This document shows positions 45,136-57,480 of a stretch of DNA of 64,000 nucleotides, piece after piece. Source of the stretch: Haemonchus contortus (taxonomy: Eukaryota; Nematoda; Chromadorea; Rhabditida; Trichostrongylidae); the NCBI GenBank assembly GCA_000469685.2, contig LS997567.1:14714785-14778784 (forward strand), written 5' to 3'. The notes under the pieces were generated by a model that made no database searches, was not told the DNA's origin, and saw only the letters and a list, made by a program, of their open reading frames with translations. Position numbers and translations under genes: made by a program. Numbering within the stretch: the first letter of the stretch is position 1; the number at the start of each line of letters is the position of its first letter.

Positions 45136-46602
45136 TTACCAGATTAAACCATTAGTATACTGATGGTGAGATTTGAAGTTTGGAACGAGAGCCTGCATTG
45201 CCATGCCGCAGACCGAATGAGGAGCAGTTTGTAATGTTGGAATATAACTATCAGGATAAATCTCTGTGCATGGGTTTGGAGCGAATATGGTAGATGGAGG
45301 AGCACTACTTTGAGTGTATGCAGAAGTTGTCGGAATAGATACTCGCGTTTGCGAAAAAGATCTGGACGGATTAAATACACTTTTAGTCACTTGGGATACA
45401 CTAGTGAACGGGTTGAACGGAGAGGGTAGATCCATTCTGGATTGCAGGACCCTAGAACTTTACTTAATTGCAACATCTGGTAGGAAAGTAATAAGTGACA
45501 AGAGCGAGGAAAAGCCAATGCCCACAATGGATGCATTGACGAAGATGTTAGGAGTAGCACTCAACAAGATAAGAGAGAACCTTCAGAGTGAATGCCAACT
45601 AGAGAAAGGTACCTCTTGGTAAACGCAAGCCCAAATATCTTCGTAAAACACACATTGTGGACATTGCATACAATATAGTTTCACTCACTCGAAACCTGGC
45701 AACGGCGGCTGTGGGGAATGCATTATGATATGCTGAAGTTTCTGAAAACGTAGTTTTGAAATCAGAGTAGTCAATCCGCACTCAAATAACCCATACGGAA
45801 ACGGATTTTTGGTGAAAAGGTGTCGAAAGCTGAGCTCTTATGAAGCTAATAGCAAAAAGCAGCTGACTAAGAATTGGGACAGATGAGTAGTGAATTCTGT
45901 CGAACCTTCTGACCATCATCGGTTCTAAGGTTGTCGTCTATGTCCTGTGCTGTCATGTTCACGTAGGCGAATAATGGTTTAGATACACTGAAACATACCG
46001 AATACTACATACAACAAACGCTAAACGACGAAGATCCTCCTGGTAGTCCTTTGATGATCTCTGATTTGCTAGCAGAAGATTAGTGATAAGTTTCACTAGG
46101 CGGTGCGATATTAGCGAGAAGACAGGCAGGGAAGCCAAACTTTACGTGCACCTGACAATCCACTGTCATGCAAACGCGAAAATTCAACTCACTTGTCTAC
46201 AGTGGTACCACCGATTTTGCCCAGAATGCCTATCGCGAACTTTTGCATCTGTTCAACTTGCTCATAGCTGACTCTCCCAGGTATATACAGCAAGGTTCTG
46301 ATAGGAAAAAGAGTTTTGCGAAATTAAGAACAGAATCTCAGAAGCTTTGCGTATTACCCTTCTGCTTTGCTAGATAAGTTTGATCGCACGAAATTGGAGT
46401 GACCTGTTCTACCGTCATCAGTTTTGGCAGACACGTGTGAGCTCACATTACCAGGATCAAAAACCTAGAAAACGAAAAGAATAGAGGACATGAACAAGAA
46501 CCTAGACACACCACTGACCACTGACCACTGACACTGTTTTATACATAATACCAGTAGGGCTATGCATGCTAACGCTTGCACTGTGTGTCCACGACCACTC
46601 AT
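45136..46602 (-). CDS. Predicted seven-exon gene, 241-aa protein of unknown family
   Basis: Exons on the minus strand: 46602-46552, 46464-46358, 46297-46193, 46068-46027, 45987-45914, 45741-45696, 45436-45136 (stop TAA). The lengths sum to 726 nt and every junction keeps phase. Acceptors are good (TTTTCTAG, CCTATCAG, GCTAG, GTTTCAG, TTTTCAG, ATCCAG). Donors are GT throughout, weakest at exons 4 to 6 (GTTTAG, GTCAGA, GTTTCG), and intron 4 is only 39 nt. The protein starts MSGRGHTVQALACIALL, a plausible signal peptide. The middle has YIPGRVSYEQVEQMQKFAI then LGKIGGTTVD, and the C-terminus is Ser/Thr/Pro-rich (SVSQVTKSVFNPSRSFSQT) with four Cys in all. I do not recognise the family. The open frame and compatible splice phases in otherwise decayed DNA suggest a live gene. 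Exon boundaries 4-6 are the least certain. Confidence 0.6.
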
Positions 46603-46619
46603 CTACGATCACCGTGCAC

Positions 46620-46830
46620 CTTAGTATCTTTTAGCTGTTCCTAACCATTTTCTCCACATTCTAGAACGTTTTTGAACAGAGTTATGAATTTCCGGTCTTA
46701 GCCCGCCCCCTTTAGCGCAAACCCCGCACTTCAAGGGTTTGAACACGTTTCCTCTACTGACTCTAACCACTTTTTCCCCACGTTCTAGAACGTTTCTAAT
46801 AAACGCAAGATTTTTCACCTTAGCCCCGCC
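46620..46830 (-). repeat. Satellite units of the GTGGGCGGGG family
   Basis: Reverse-orientation units (CGTTCTAGAACGTTTCTAA, TTAGCCCCGCCCACCTTA). They lie directly upstream of exon 1 of the seven-exon gene, so the gene's promoter would have to lie within or beyond repeat DNA. Confidence 0.7.
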
Positions 46831-47039
46831 CACCTTACCAGGGAAGGATCCCAAGTCGAAGTGGCCATTTGAAATAAGACCTACACTGCTAGACGTGTTT
46901 TTGGATGCTGAGTTCAAATCTGCTTTCCAAATTTGCCGAGCGTTTCTCTGAACGGAGTTATGAGGGTGGTTATGAGGGTGATTACAGAGAGCTTAACATG
47001 AGAAGACTTAAATAACATGAATGTTCCTCTCCTCTCAAC

Positions 47040-47100
47040 GGCGGCTTGGTGTAGTGGAAAGCGTGACGCTTTGTGGGCGAGAGGCTAGGGTTCGGCTTTT
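47040..47100 (+). other. tRNA-like segment, left arm
   Basis: GGCTTGGTGTAGTGGAAAGC fits an A-box and D-arm, and AGGGTTCGG fits a B-box start. T-stem pairing is poor and the acceptor stem is unclear. It is probably tRNA-derived and not a functional tRNA gene. Confidence 0.45.
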
Positions 47101-47575
47101 TTGGGGGACAGAATTTTTGCATTATATAGAATTTTTCCCTCGAGGACTAGAAAATACTCTCATAATGATTTTATTACGTTCTATGAAGTTTTGATGCCTT
47201 CCCCTACCTACCTATCGGGTGATTTTGGGATTCAGGGATGACTACACAATTCTGTTGTCCTTCTATTTGGGGTTAGTAAAAGTAAAGCAATGAACTGTGA
47301 CGAGTTCTTTTTCATCCGTTGCTCCCACTGTGAGAAGCTTCTTTGTTTCAAGCATTGCCTACTAGAGTATCACATTTGTTCATTCAAGTGACAGAAGTTA
47401 TCCTACTGTGAATATAGAGCGCATGGGCATGCGAGTAAAACTGAAGTATTACTTTATGTGGATAAATAAAGGTAAAAGCATCAAAACTTCATAGAACGTA
47501 ATAAAATCATTATGAGAGTATTTTCTCGTCCTCGAGGGAAAAATTCTATATAATGCAAAAATTCTGTCCCCCAAA

Positions 47576-47640
47576 AAACCCGAACCCTAGGCTCTCGCCC
47601 ATAAAGCGTCACGCTTACCACTACACCAAGCCGCCGTTGA
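47576..47640 (-). other. tRNA-like segment, right arm
   Basis: Mirror copy of 47040-47100. On the minus strand GGCTTGGTGTAGTGGTAAGC is a better A-box than the left copy. The B-box region reads AGGGTTCGGG. Confidence 0.45.
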
Positions 47641-47840
47641 TAGGAGAGGAACATCCATGTTATTTAAGTCTTCTCATGTTAAGCTCTCTGTAACCACCCT
47701 CATAACCACCCTCACAACTCCGTTCAGAGAAACGCTCGGCAAATTTGGAAAGCAGATTTGAACTCAGCATCCAAATACACGCCTAGCAGTGTAGGTCTCA
47801 TTTCAAATGGCCACTTCGACTTGGGATCCTTCCCTGGTTA

Positions 47841-50505
47841 GTGCGAACCCGTCTCATCAGAGATTCGCTCACACTTCCATCATATCTGAGCACATTTTCT
47901 TCTAGACATTTTGACGTGAATTACACACATTTCTGAAAGATAACTCCGATTTAAACGCACGTCCCGCCCATCGTGGGAGGAGCCTCCTCAAGTTTATGCA
48001 CGATAAGCACGCATAAGGCTTTCCTCACTCCTTTTCTTTTTTCTCTGGATTTCATGCCTTCGCTGAACCGAGCTATGAACTTACATGAACTTACGTGGAA
48101 TGTACCGCTCGTTGCGAGAACGCCTCCCCCCCACTGCCGTTGAATTTCCTTCAGGCCACTTGTTGACCCATCCCTCACCTTTGCCCATTTTTTCTCTGCG
48201 TCTGGGCTGTTTTCTAACCTAAATCAGACGTTTGCCCATGACGCCCTCCACACCGCATGTCCCTCCCACTGTAGGGATAGCTCCGCTGAGCTCACATGTG
48301 CTTTGTTAGTCTTTCCCTATACTCAACCGGTCCTAAACGCGACCCGACTTCTAAGGTGCTTCTTTATGGAAGACCAAGTTTTCATAATGTAAGAGTCCGT
48401 ATGATTCTGCAGGTGTAAGAGTGACCGTAGTCCGATAGGCAAGAATGCGTGAGAAATTTAACTGTTAGGGGAGGAAAAGTTTGAGAAGTGAGATCTTATC
48501 AGCTGAGTAGGTTAAGTAGTCGGTAGTGGGGGTGTGGATCGAAGGAAGCCGCTTTTCCTACATTGTGCAACATTGCTTAACCCTCGCGCATGGGAATGAT
48601 AGTTCACTGTATCCATGACTCATCTCCTCACGCGTATTTAATGCTCGCCGCCAGCTTCTCGAGGAGTACAGTCGACAACGTCTCAACACGACCATCGAGC
48701 TCGCCGTCCACTGCCACTGCACCTCCTGCTTGCCACCTTTGGGCCCCTCGTCTTCCAACGTCTAGCGGTTTACAAGCTTAATCGCTGGTCTCGATCACTA
48801 CATACGATCGGACCGATCTCAATATTCTCTGCATAGCTGATAAATGTTATATTCATACAAGTGTGATGCAGAAGAATATTAGATTAGCGGTGCACGCATC
48901 TCCGCGCCAGATTACTGGTAGCAGCGAGTCCGGACAAGGCGAAAGGTAAATAATTATTTCGGTTCTGTTCAGCCTTACCGAGGAAACAAAGCCTGATCAA
49001 CTTCGTTTGCTTGATCATGACCTTTTGATCTATGCGGGCGGTGACTGCCTTTCATTGATTAATGCTTAGTTGTACTAGTTTGTGTGTATTAATCTCTACC
49101 TTGTATCTCTCTTTCTATACTCCACATACTTTTTCGTGTCTTTATTCGTTTTTTTCTCAAAAAAAATATTCGTTTTTTTCTCAAATTACTTTGTGGGAAT
49201 CATGTCAGCCGATAAATTGTGCACATGATTAAGTGTAGTTTCGCCCGGGGGCCTGAGTGGTCTTAACACGAGAGCACTACTTGAGTTGAAGGTCTGAGCG
49301 AGCGTTGAGTTGAGTTATTCAAGTGAACTTTGTGGAGATCACAATGAGGGTGACATTCGTTCATGTAGGAGCGTTTTATTCGACGTCGAATTAGTTGATT
49401 TTGCAGCAGTAATCTGTGTTGGCAATCGTCAACAAACTAGCGCCAGATCAACGAGTAAGAAGAGGAGAATTCTTGAGAATTTGTAGTAATTGAGGTGTTG
49501 TTCTGAGTTTTGGCTAGCCCGAGTAAGCTCGCTCTTGTGTTTACTGAGATTTGAGAAGTACTTCAAAATATTCGCCTAGTGACGGCAGACGTGAACACTG
49601 CTATTGATTACACATTTTATCCGTGTATTACTTTATTACTTTCACTATCACTGGCGTCGCTATTTGCTCATTTGCGATGTCTTTATGAATTGGTTGTTTC
49701 AACGCGGCAGGTGAATGCCGCGGCAGGTACACTGCATAGAAATGGGGTACTGGCGCCCTAACGCGACCCGCAGGTTTTGCTCATCTCTGAACAGTTCGGC
49801 GGTGTAAAAGAAGTCAAGCTTACCTGCACGGTATCTTTTCTCCCTGATAAGGAGTTTTCAAGAAGGGAACGCTGGAATTTATGCTCGGAAGCCGAGCTTT
49901 CGGTAAATTTTTGGTTAAGACAATGGTTGTCTGTCTTGTCCGTCGTCTTTCGTACTCTCTCGTAATTTTTCGTTGTATCGTCTCTTCGTTGCAACACCTG
50001 CTCGCAGCCGATATGTATCCGTGCTCTCTGCCTGCAGCCGACTCTCGCGGCTTCTTGCCCTACCTATGGGATAATATCTCTCGACAGTCTCGCGCTCGCT
50101 GTTTACAGCTTCAAGTCAGTTCCCACAAAGTTCGATCTGATAACAGACTTCTGACATTCCTCGGAGCCTCGACTTCGTTACTTCTCACGGGTTGTTTGCA
50201 ATCATCAAAGGAATGCGAGGGATGCACTTCATTGCGGGATAACAGCGTCCCTGCCGGAACATCAGGACCAGTGATTCTTTGAATGCTTTACCGCCACGGC
50301 ACTGTCCCTCCTCCGTCTGCGACATATAAGCCACATAGCCCCATGGCATTCACCCGACTCTATTCTCTATTCACTGTACTCAGTCTACGTCCTAATGCCA
50401 TTGACTACTTAATGCAGCCAGTCGTCGTCGATCGCCGCATCGGGGTGTCCGTCGCCTCCGTCAATTGGGGCTTCCCTCGATTCTGAAAACGATTTTTAAG
50501 GTAAC
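47841..50505. other. No confident gene; possible LTR/leader of the following gag
   Basis: Apart from short ORFs I see no domain. The sequence 48895-48925 contains ACTGGTAGCAGCGAGTCC, which resembles a primer-binding site of LTR elements. An ORF at 49881-50282 (ECEGCTSLRDNSVPAG) is Cys-containing but unrecognised. It may be the 5' part of the retroelement whose gag begins at 50506. Confidence 0.3.
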
Positions 50506-51063
50506 TTGGATACAGGAGTTGTCGTTCCTAACTTTGAAAATGTTGGCTCTGGTTCCTCCATGGCACCATTAGGCAACTCTTTTTCCAGATTGCACGACTC
50601 GGTAGTACTTCATGTTAAGGATAGGAAAGCTCTGCGTGATGCAGCCTCAGTAGCTATGGCACAGGTGTGGAAGGAAGCCCGGTCACAGGCTACGGCCCTC
50701 GCTTATCGGATTAATGAAGAGAATGCTTTTTCGTCCTCTCAACTTAATGAGTCGTTTACAGCAATAGGGAGCCGGTTGGAAGCTATACCAACCATTGCAA
50801 TGATAGCTCCGTTTACTGGATCGCTAGAGGATGGGTTACGCGGTTTGAATGACGTGGTCCGTATGCGTCTGTCCGAACTTACCAGCGAGAAGAAGGCCAA
50901 TTTCTTCATAGGACACTTTGACCGAGTTACTCGACCCAGCGACACAAAAGGAAAGGGTTTTGGTAGAGTTCGTATCTCGCTTGAGAAGAGACAGCTGTTA
51001 CTTTCGTCGAACTGGATGACCTCAATTAACCTGAGCAGGCAGTTACGAAAGCGCAGATGGTAG
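50506..51063 (+). pseudogene. LTR-retrotransposon gag, N-terminal part
   Basis: 185-codon ORF. The segment IAPFTGSLEDGLRGLNDVVR then RLSELTSEKKANFFIGHFD has the layout of gypsy-type gag capsid (F.G....F..W...F.......L.......KA..L...L.G.A), with the usual Trp region altered. After VTRPSDTKGKG the frame departs from the family, which suggests a frameshift near 50940. It would form the capsid of a virus-like particle. Confidence 0.6.
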
Positions 51064-51510
51064 AACAACTACTTAGTGAAGCCACAGCTGAGAGACTTTG
51101 TAATCCTGGCAAACCTGAGTCTGTGAACACGTTCGACAGAGGGATCGAGGGTAGGAGGCAAGTGTTTATTAGATCCAATGACAGAAACGGGAAAGTTTAA
51201 AGAGACTTTCGTAGACTTGAAAGCAACCAACATTATCGCCGTCCATTTCAGGGCAATGGAGCTCGCCTGCCAATTCGACAGGAAAGTGCTATAATTGTAG
51301 AGGAGTAGGTCATGGTGCTATTCACTGCCCATCACCACTCGAGCCCGACAGGAGAAAAAGGGGCAGGCCGGTTACGCCACGTTTGATACATGATAATAAG
51401 GATTCTCCAACTCAGCGCGTAAATGCGCAACTCATAGCTTGTGATACTTCTTCTTCTCCTTTTGGTCCTTCTTTAATCGCTGCACAGCAGTGTATTGTTG
51501 ATCTTTCTTT
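51064..51510 (+). pseudogene. gag nucleocapsid with CCHC zinc knuckle
   Basis: Continues from the gag ORF in other frames. The frame near 51281-51335 reads GKCYNCRGVGHGAIHCPSP, a complete C-x2-C-x4-H-x4-C zinc knuckle for RNA binding. Upstream Arg-rich sequence (DFRRLESNQHYRRPFQGNG) is typical of nucleocapsids. Protease and RT do not follow; a MITE fragment starts at about 51512. Confidence 0.65.
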
Positions 51511-51511
51511 C

Positions 51512-51730
51512 ACAATGACACACATTGCATAGCTCATCCAGACGCCCAATTCTTCTTCATATTTCTGGTCTCAATCTCGTCCAGCCCCCTTTTCGGAATT
51601 TGTCGAAGCCCTTTTTCACATTGGAAACACCGATTCCCGCAAATCCTTCGCCTTCATCGCGCTGTTTTCCATCCTATCTTCCATTCTTCGTTATAATCTG
51701 GGTTACCCAAAATCATTGTGAACTGTGCCT
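51512..51730. mobile_element. TTAA-type MITE family, 3' fragment
   Basis: Matches the right halves of 28209-28843 and 43619-44226 (AATGACACACATTG.ATAGC, CTCGTCCAGCCCCCTTTT, AACTGTGCCT). It ends GTGCCT at 51730 followed by TCAA. Confidence 0.7.
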
Positions 51731-52779
51731 TCAACGCACGCTTCGCCATCTTTGAGAAAGTCCAATCCTGCCATCACTACTGTTTCCATCATGTCGTCTG
51801 TACCGCTACCGAATGCGAACGATCTAGATCCACGGCATGAGTTTCCAGTCGAATATACACCATCAAACACCTACAGCGATACACGTATACCGGCCACACA
51901 CCGACACACACAGTCCTGTGATCACTCATTTCCTTTTCCTCTAGGAAAACGTGAGCAGGGAGTAGCAGTCCCGTATCGAGCAATACAAAGCGAAATTGAT
52001 CAGGATTGGTTGCGATTATCGACTGCTACGTTTAGAGCTATCTTCTCTCCACATCTCATCAACTTCCTCAGAGCTCAAACATTGTACCATTAAAAGGAAC
52101 AAAGTGACCACTAATCGGTCAATAACATAACAGATAGGTACAGCAAATCGGCATATCGGCCAACATAACCACATCGTAAATCCTACCACACCCGTTTTCC
52201 AAGGCCCGTTATAGCCTAAGGCCTAGCAACGCATAAAGTACTCCGAAAATTTGGCAGTGCGAATTATACCCTTACCATATGATGTAAGCAATGTAAGCAC
52301 AATGCTTAACTTGATCATGGTCATTCTTTTAGCATCTACTAAAGGCAGAATCAGGTGAGACAACCGCCAAGTTATAGGACATCTGCAGTGCGTCCCAGGA
52401 GAGAAATTACTTTCATCCAACTACACACACCAAGAACTGTGCACCGAAGACACTTGTTTAACGTTCAATAGCCCTCAAATGGTGGAAACAATTCACTTTC
52501 CACCTCAGGTGATTGTTCAGGAGTACATAGCCGGTGGTTGTTCACGAGTACATTGTTCAATGGAAATTTGAAGAAAATAGTACAATACGGACTCTGGAAA
52601 TAACATGCTCTGCGGCATCATTTTGTGAAAACATAGATTGCACCTTATGCGCGGCGGTCTCGTTCAACCCGGAGTGCTGGCCCGTAGGAGCAATAATTGT
52701 GGGTGCGATTATCCTTTATTTGCTACACATAGGTTATTCGCGTTTCTATATTTGCCACTTGTGATTGGGGACCTTTAAT

Positions 52780-54247
52780 CGTTTTGGCGAGTTTGATTTG
52801 GACAGGCCTTCGGAGTGTGGGGCGTATACCATTTACAAGAAATTGGAGAAGACAACGCAGGGGAAGGGATCTGGTACACTTATTAGCAGTCTTTATGGCC
52901 GCAGCGATTGTTACCACTGTCAAAGGATGCCAGGAAGTAAATGTGTTTTCACATCATATGACAGCGTATTCGTCAGAAAGGAAATCTGCAAGGTTCGTGT
53001 TGCCGAAGTTCCAAAGATCAACCCCTTTAGGAGAGAAGCCCGTATTAAATTACGAACCAATTTCACAGTAGTACGCGAAATCGAGTTACATGGGGATTGA
53101 TTCTCCTCTTATGCGAACCGCAGACGACTCTTTTCACAAGGGACACCAACTATCATTTGATTGACAGTAAGCGGCGTCCTCACGTCCGCTCTTGCATTAA
53201 AAACAAGTGCGCTACAATCAATCGATCATCCACGATACCCGAACTAGACCGTGGAAATCATTACCCCGGAGTAACATCTTTCGCATGATCTCGCGGAGGG
53301 CCTGGTTGTGACTGTTACCTGGTGATGATCAGGTTGTCTATTTTACCACATCTATATTGAACCGCATACACCTGAAGTATTCGAGGTTTTTAAATGCACA
53401 CGATGAGACGAAGCAGCGAAAATTGAACTGACGCATACAGACATGCTGAAGCGAAAAACCAACTCCTACACAGCGCTCCTACGCGTTAACATTCCCTTAA
53501 ATGGATGTCATACTCCTTTACATTAAGTTCGGCGACAGTACCTCCTCTCCTCTCCTTGAATAATCCTTTCATCTCTGACGGCAAAAATACTGCTATGTGG
53601 GGCACACCGCTTAGACCTCCGCTACAGTGTTCAACAGAACATGCGGAAACTTTACAATGCGACGTCGTCTAAGATTACATATGCAACCCGGCCGAAACAA
53701 CAGTGAATTTTAATTTTAATTGCAAGGAAATTAAAATCGCAGAATGGTTCTAGAACTCGCGAAATAGTTTACCAATTAAGACCCCTGCTGCGACGTTATT
53801 AGGACTCGAAGAAGAAATGACGAAGCCCGTATACCAGCCATGACTACAACCGAGATCATACACCGATGACACTTGAACAAAAACCTAGAAACTCAACTCT
53901 CGATTGAAAACATGGTATGTCCAGTCGACGACGCGTTATTCACCGGGTGCTATAAATGCTCAATGGGAGTTGTAGCGCGAGTAATTTGCAGATCGTTTAA
54001 ACCGACACACACAGAAGCCAATTGCGACCAGAAAAGTTTTAACATCAGTTGCAGCGAAAAGGGGCAACAATCTTTCTTATTGTTTAGCTTGTCGCATGCC
54101 AGAATCCACATGAAGTATTTGAGTTTGAACATAGTGGTATCCTCAAATTCACCCACACAGCCTAGGCGACAGCAAATTATTGCATGGAAGGAACAAAGGG
54201 AGAAACTAAGGAATAAAAGATATAAGGACATTCGCGATTTTATATAA
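52780..54247 (+). pseudogene. Decayed envelope with phlebovirus-G2-like features
   Basis: The frames in order show a hydrophobic stretch ending in AAAIVTTVKGCQEVN (about 52890), scattered Cys-containing fragments to 53790 and a better preserved C-terminal ORF 53873-54247 with GCYKCSMGVVARVICRSF then FNISCSEKG. The GCY.C..G......C spacing followed by paired Cys is that of the class II fusion-type glycoprotein found in envelope genes of nematode LTR elements (Cer-like, related to phlebovirus G2). Multiple stops and frameshifts remove any function. It lies 3' of the gag remnant, as an env would, but pol is missing. Confidence 0.5.
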
Positions 54248-54679
54248 AAGCCGTTGGATACCGTTCAAGGACTTCTTCCATAAACTACCATTTTTTCCGC
54301 GTTTTAAAACAATCAAGGACAGAGCCTTGAATTATCCACTTTAGCCCGTGTTGCAAAACTTGAGAAATTTTACCGCGTTCCTTCACTAGCGCCTGACCAC
54401 TTTCCCGCTCTCCAGAACAATTCCGAGCAGTCGTTAGTTTTCAACTTCAGTACTGCCGTGCAAAGCCTCTAACCATTTTTTCTCGCGTTGCAGAACAATC
54501 TGGAGAGAGTTACGAATTTTTCATCAACTCTGACAGTTCTTTCTCCGGCGTTCTAGAATCTTTTTAAATAAACTTGTGAATTGTGATTTTAGTCCTGCCA
54601 CTCTCACTGCTCACTCAACCGCGCCCATTTTAAGGACCACAGCCAGGAGTGGTTTTGTACGCACCAGGCTTTTAAGAAG

Positions 54680-55115
54680 GCGATGGCAAGCGGGGTCTTG
54701 GTAATTTACAAAACAGTGTCCGGTAACTTCTCCCCTAACTCGGCGTCGCACACGCAGCACCCGCCGCCTATCGCAGGATTGCGATGGAAGATTGGAGCGC
54801 GCAATTTATGAGGTAGGGAGTCCTTTAATTATTTGAATTGGCCGGCCGCTCTCTTCAGTTCCAATGCGATCCTGATCGTCGTTTATATAGGAGGAGTCAT
54901 TTTAATTAATCAAGTCTAACAAACATGAAAACTAAAAAAGAAACAGAAGAAAAAACGATAAAATCCAATGAAAAAGCAAGCCAGTCAAGGAAAAATATCG
55001 CGTCCTATCGATTGGCGGGAGGCGGGGTGAGTACGGTAATTGCAGTGACATTCGCCGCATGCCGCAAGGATTAATGCCGCGATAGGGACGAAGTTCCGTT
55101 ACCCAACAAAACATC
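54680..55115 (+). repeat. Dispersed repeat, also at 61750-62060 inverted
   Basis: Shared blocks with the reverse complement of 61750-62060 include CCTATCGATTGGCGGGAGGC, GATTGCGATGGAA..T.GGAGCGCGCAAT and AATTAATCAAGTCTAA. No ORF is recognised. The stretch 54250-54680 holds satellite units. Confidence 0.6.
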
Positions 55116-55401
55116 AAGTCAGAACTAGTTTTATCACGTAAAGCTCACAGCTTAACGGCTTTGCGTTGAAATGGGCCCACCGGCTCGACGCGTTATACGT
55201 GTGAGTGCAAAGCAGTGATGGCATATAAGTCATTCACCCAGCACGGCCCCCGGAATGCACAAGTAAGGGTTCGGGTCCCGTCCGAGACTAGAGATCTGTC
55301 CATGAATCGCCAACCTTGTGAGACCTGAGGACCACAATTCTTCAGTGACGTCCGATCCCCTCCTCCCTTCTCCGTTTTCTAGAAAGTTTTTGCACAGAGT
55401 T

Positions 55402-55432
<31 letters not shown>

Positions 55433-56270
55433 GAGTGAATTTTTGATATCAGCGCCGCCCATTCCAGTGCGAATCCTGCCCGTTTCAGGGTTTCGGCTAC
55501 ATCTCGTCAGCGGCCCATGACCACTGGCAGTTTCTCCCATTTCGCAGAACTTTTCGAACAAATGATGCATTTTGGTCTTAGCCCCCCCCCCCCCCACTCC
55601 AGTACAAAACTCACCCACTTTGAGGATTCAAACACATTTCTTCTGTGACCTCGCATAAGTGAATATGTGTACTTGTGGGGTATGTGTATATGTACACACC
55701 AAATGGGCTATGTATCATATGTCCAGGACCGCTAGTTTACGATGGAATCATTCAGCGGAATGTTGGATTATCAGAATGAGATAGTTCTCTCTAGATTTGA
55801 ACGCTGATCTGCTTTGAAAGCATCACGCTCGATATATTTCACTTGAGCAGAATTTTAGTGGTTGATCATGGCTCCGTCCACCTCAATGCAGACTCTTCCG
55901 ATTATGAAAACTTGCCCACCCTTCTTTCAATTGCTCGTAACCATTTTCCGCATTCTAGAAATTTTTGGAGTGGTCATGAAATTTTGGCTCCCCGCCTTCC
56001 TGTGCCAACTCAGCCCACTTAGCCGATTTATTTGTCCAACACCTCTACCACTTTTTTTCGCGTTCTAGAACGTTTCTGAGCAGAGTTATAAGCTTTTGAT
56101 CTAAGCTACGCCCACTTTGGTGCCAGACCCGCCCACTTCGAGGATTTGTTCCATTACCTCCAACCACTTTTTTCTAGCATTCTAAAACGCTTCCGAACAA
56201 AGTTACATTCATTTCTAAAAAGTAGTCTTCACTCAGAGCACGCCCCGACCATCGAGAGCGACGCTTCGTC
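55116..56270. repeat. Satellite units and (AAC)n microsatellite
   Basis: Reverse-orientation units of the GTGGGCGGGG satellite at 55370-55660 and 55890-56230 (CGTTCTAGAACGTTTCTGAG, TTAGCCC). Ten AAC triplets lie at 55402-55432 and a C-run at 55587-55599. No gene. Confidence 0.7.
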
Positions 56271-56360
56271 AAAGTCACGCATGCCCAGCACCATAAGACC
56301 TTAATATATTTTTTTTATGGCCTCGCCAACTTCGAGCCGAGAAAGAAGCAAACGTACAAG

Positions 56361-56625
56361 CAAACAAACAAACAAACAAACAAACAAACAAACAAACACA
56401 TACATACATACATACATACAACATACATACATAACATACATACATACATACATACATACATACATACATACATACATACATACATACATACATACATACA
56501 TACATACATACATACATACATACATACATACATACATACATACTACATACATACATACATACATACATACCATACATACATACATACATACATACATACA
56601 TACATACATAACATACATACATACA

Positions 56626-56657
<32 letters not shown>

Positions 56658-57131
56658 CATACATACATACATACATACATACATACATACATCATACATA
56701 CATACATACATACATACATACATACATACATACATACATCATACATACATACATACATACATACATACATACATACATACATACATACATACATACATAC
56801 ATACATACATACATACATACATACATACATACATACATACATACATACATACATACATACATACATACATACATACATACATACATACATACATACATAC
56901 ATACATACATACATACATACATACATACATACATACATACATACATACATACATACATACATACATACATACATACATAACATACATACATACATACATA
57001 CATAACATACATACATACATACATACATACATACATACATACATACATACATACATACATACATACATACATACATACATACATACATACATACATACAT
57101 ACATACATACATACATACATACATACATACA

Positions 57132-57162
<31 letters not shown>

Positions 57163-57480
57163 CATACATACATACAATACATACATACATACATACATAC
57201 ATACATACATACATACTACATACATACATACATACATACATACATACATACATACATACATACATACATACATACATACATACATACATACATACATACA
57301 TACATACATACATACTACATACATACATACATACATACATACATACATACATACATACATACATACATACATACATACATACAATACATACATACATACA
57401 TACATACACATACATACATACATACATACATACATACATACATACATACATACATACATACATAACATACATACATACAT
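56361..57480. repeat. (CAAA)n then about 1.08 kb of (CATA)n
   Basis: A short CAAA array (56361-56397) runs into about 270 copies of CATA (56398-57480), interrupted by single-base insertions or deletions (CATAACAT, ATACTACAT, ACAATAC) every 20-200 bp. All six frames are open as YIHT or MYVC repeats, which are artefacts. Confidence 0.98.

Larger units (their letters stand above)
46838..47837. mobile_element. 1.0-kb fold-back element with tRNA-like arms, TTA duplication
   Basis: Ends CCAGGGAAGGATCCCAAG and CTTGGGATCCTTCCCTGG, flanked by TTA on both sides (46835-46837, 47838-47840). Arms of about 365 bp (46838-47205, 47470-47837) are near-identical inverted copies. TTA target duplications are typical of PIF/Harbinger elements. 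The 260-bp centre has no ORF of note. It is homologous in its arms to 33226-36029. Confidence 0.8.

Noticed and set aside
45314..45622. A 102-codon plus-strand ORF
   Set aside because: It overlaps antisense to the terminal exon of the seven-exon gene, whose splice phases fit, and it has no recognisable motif.
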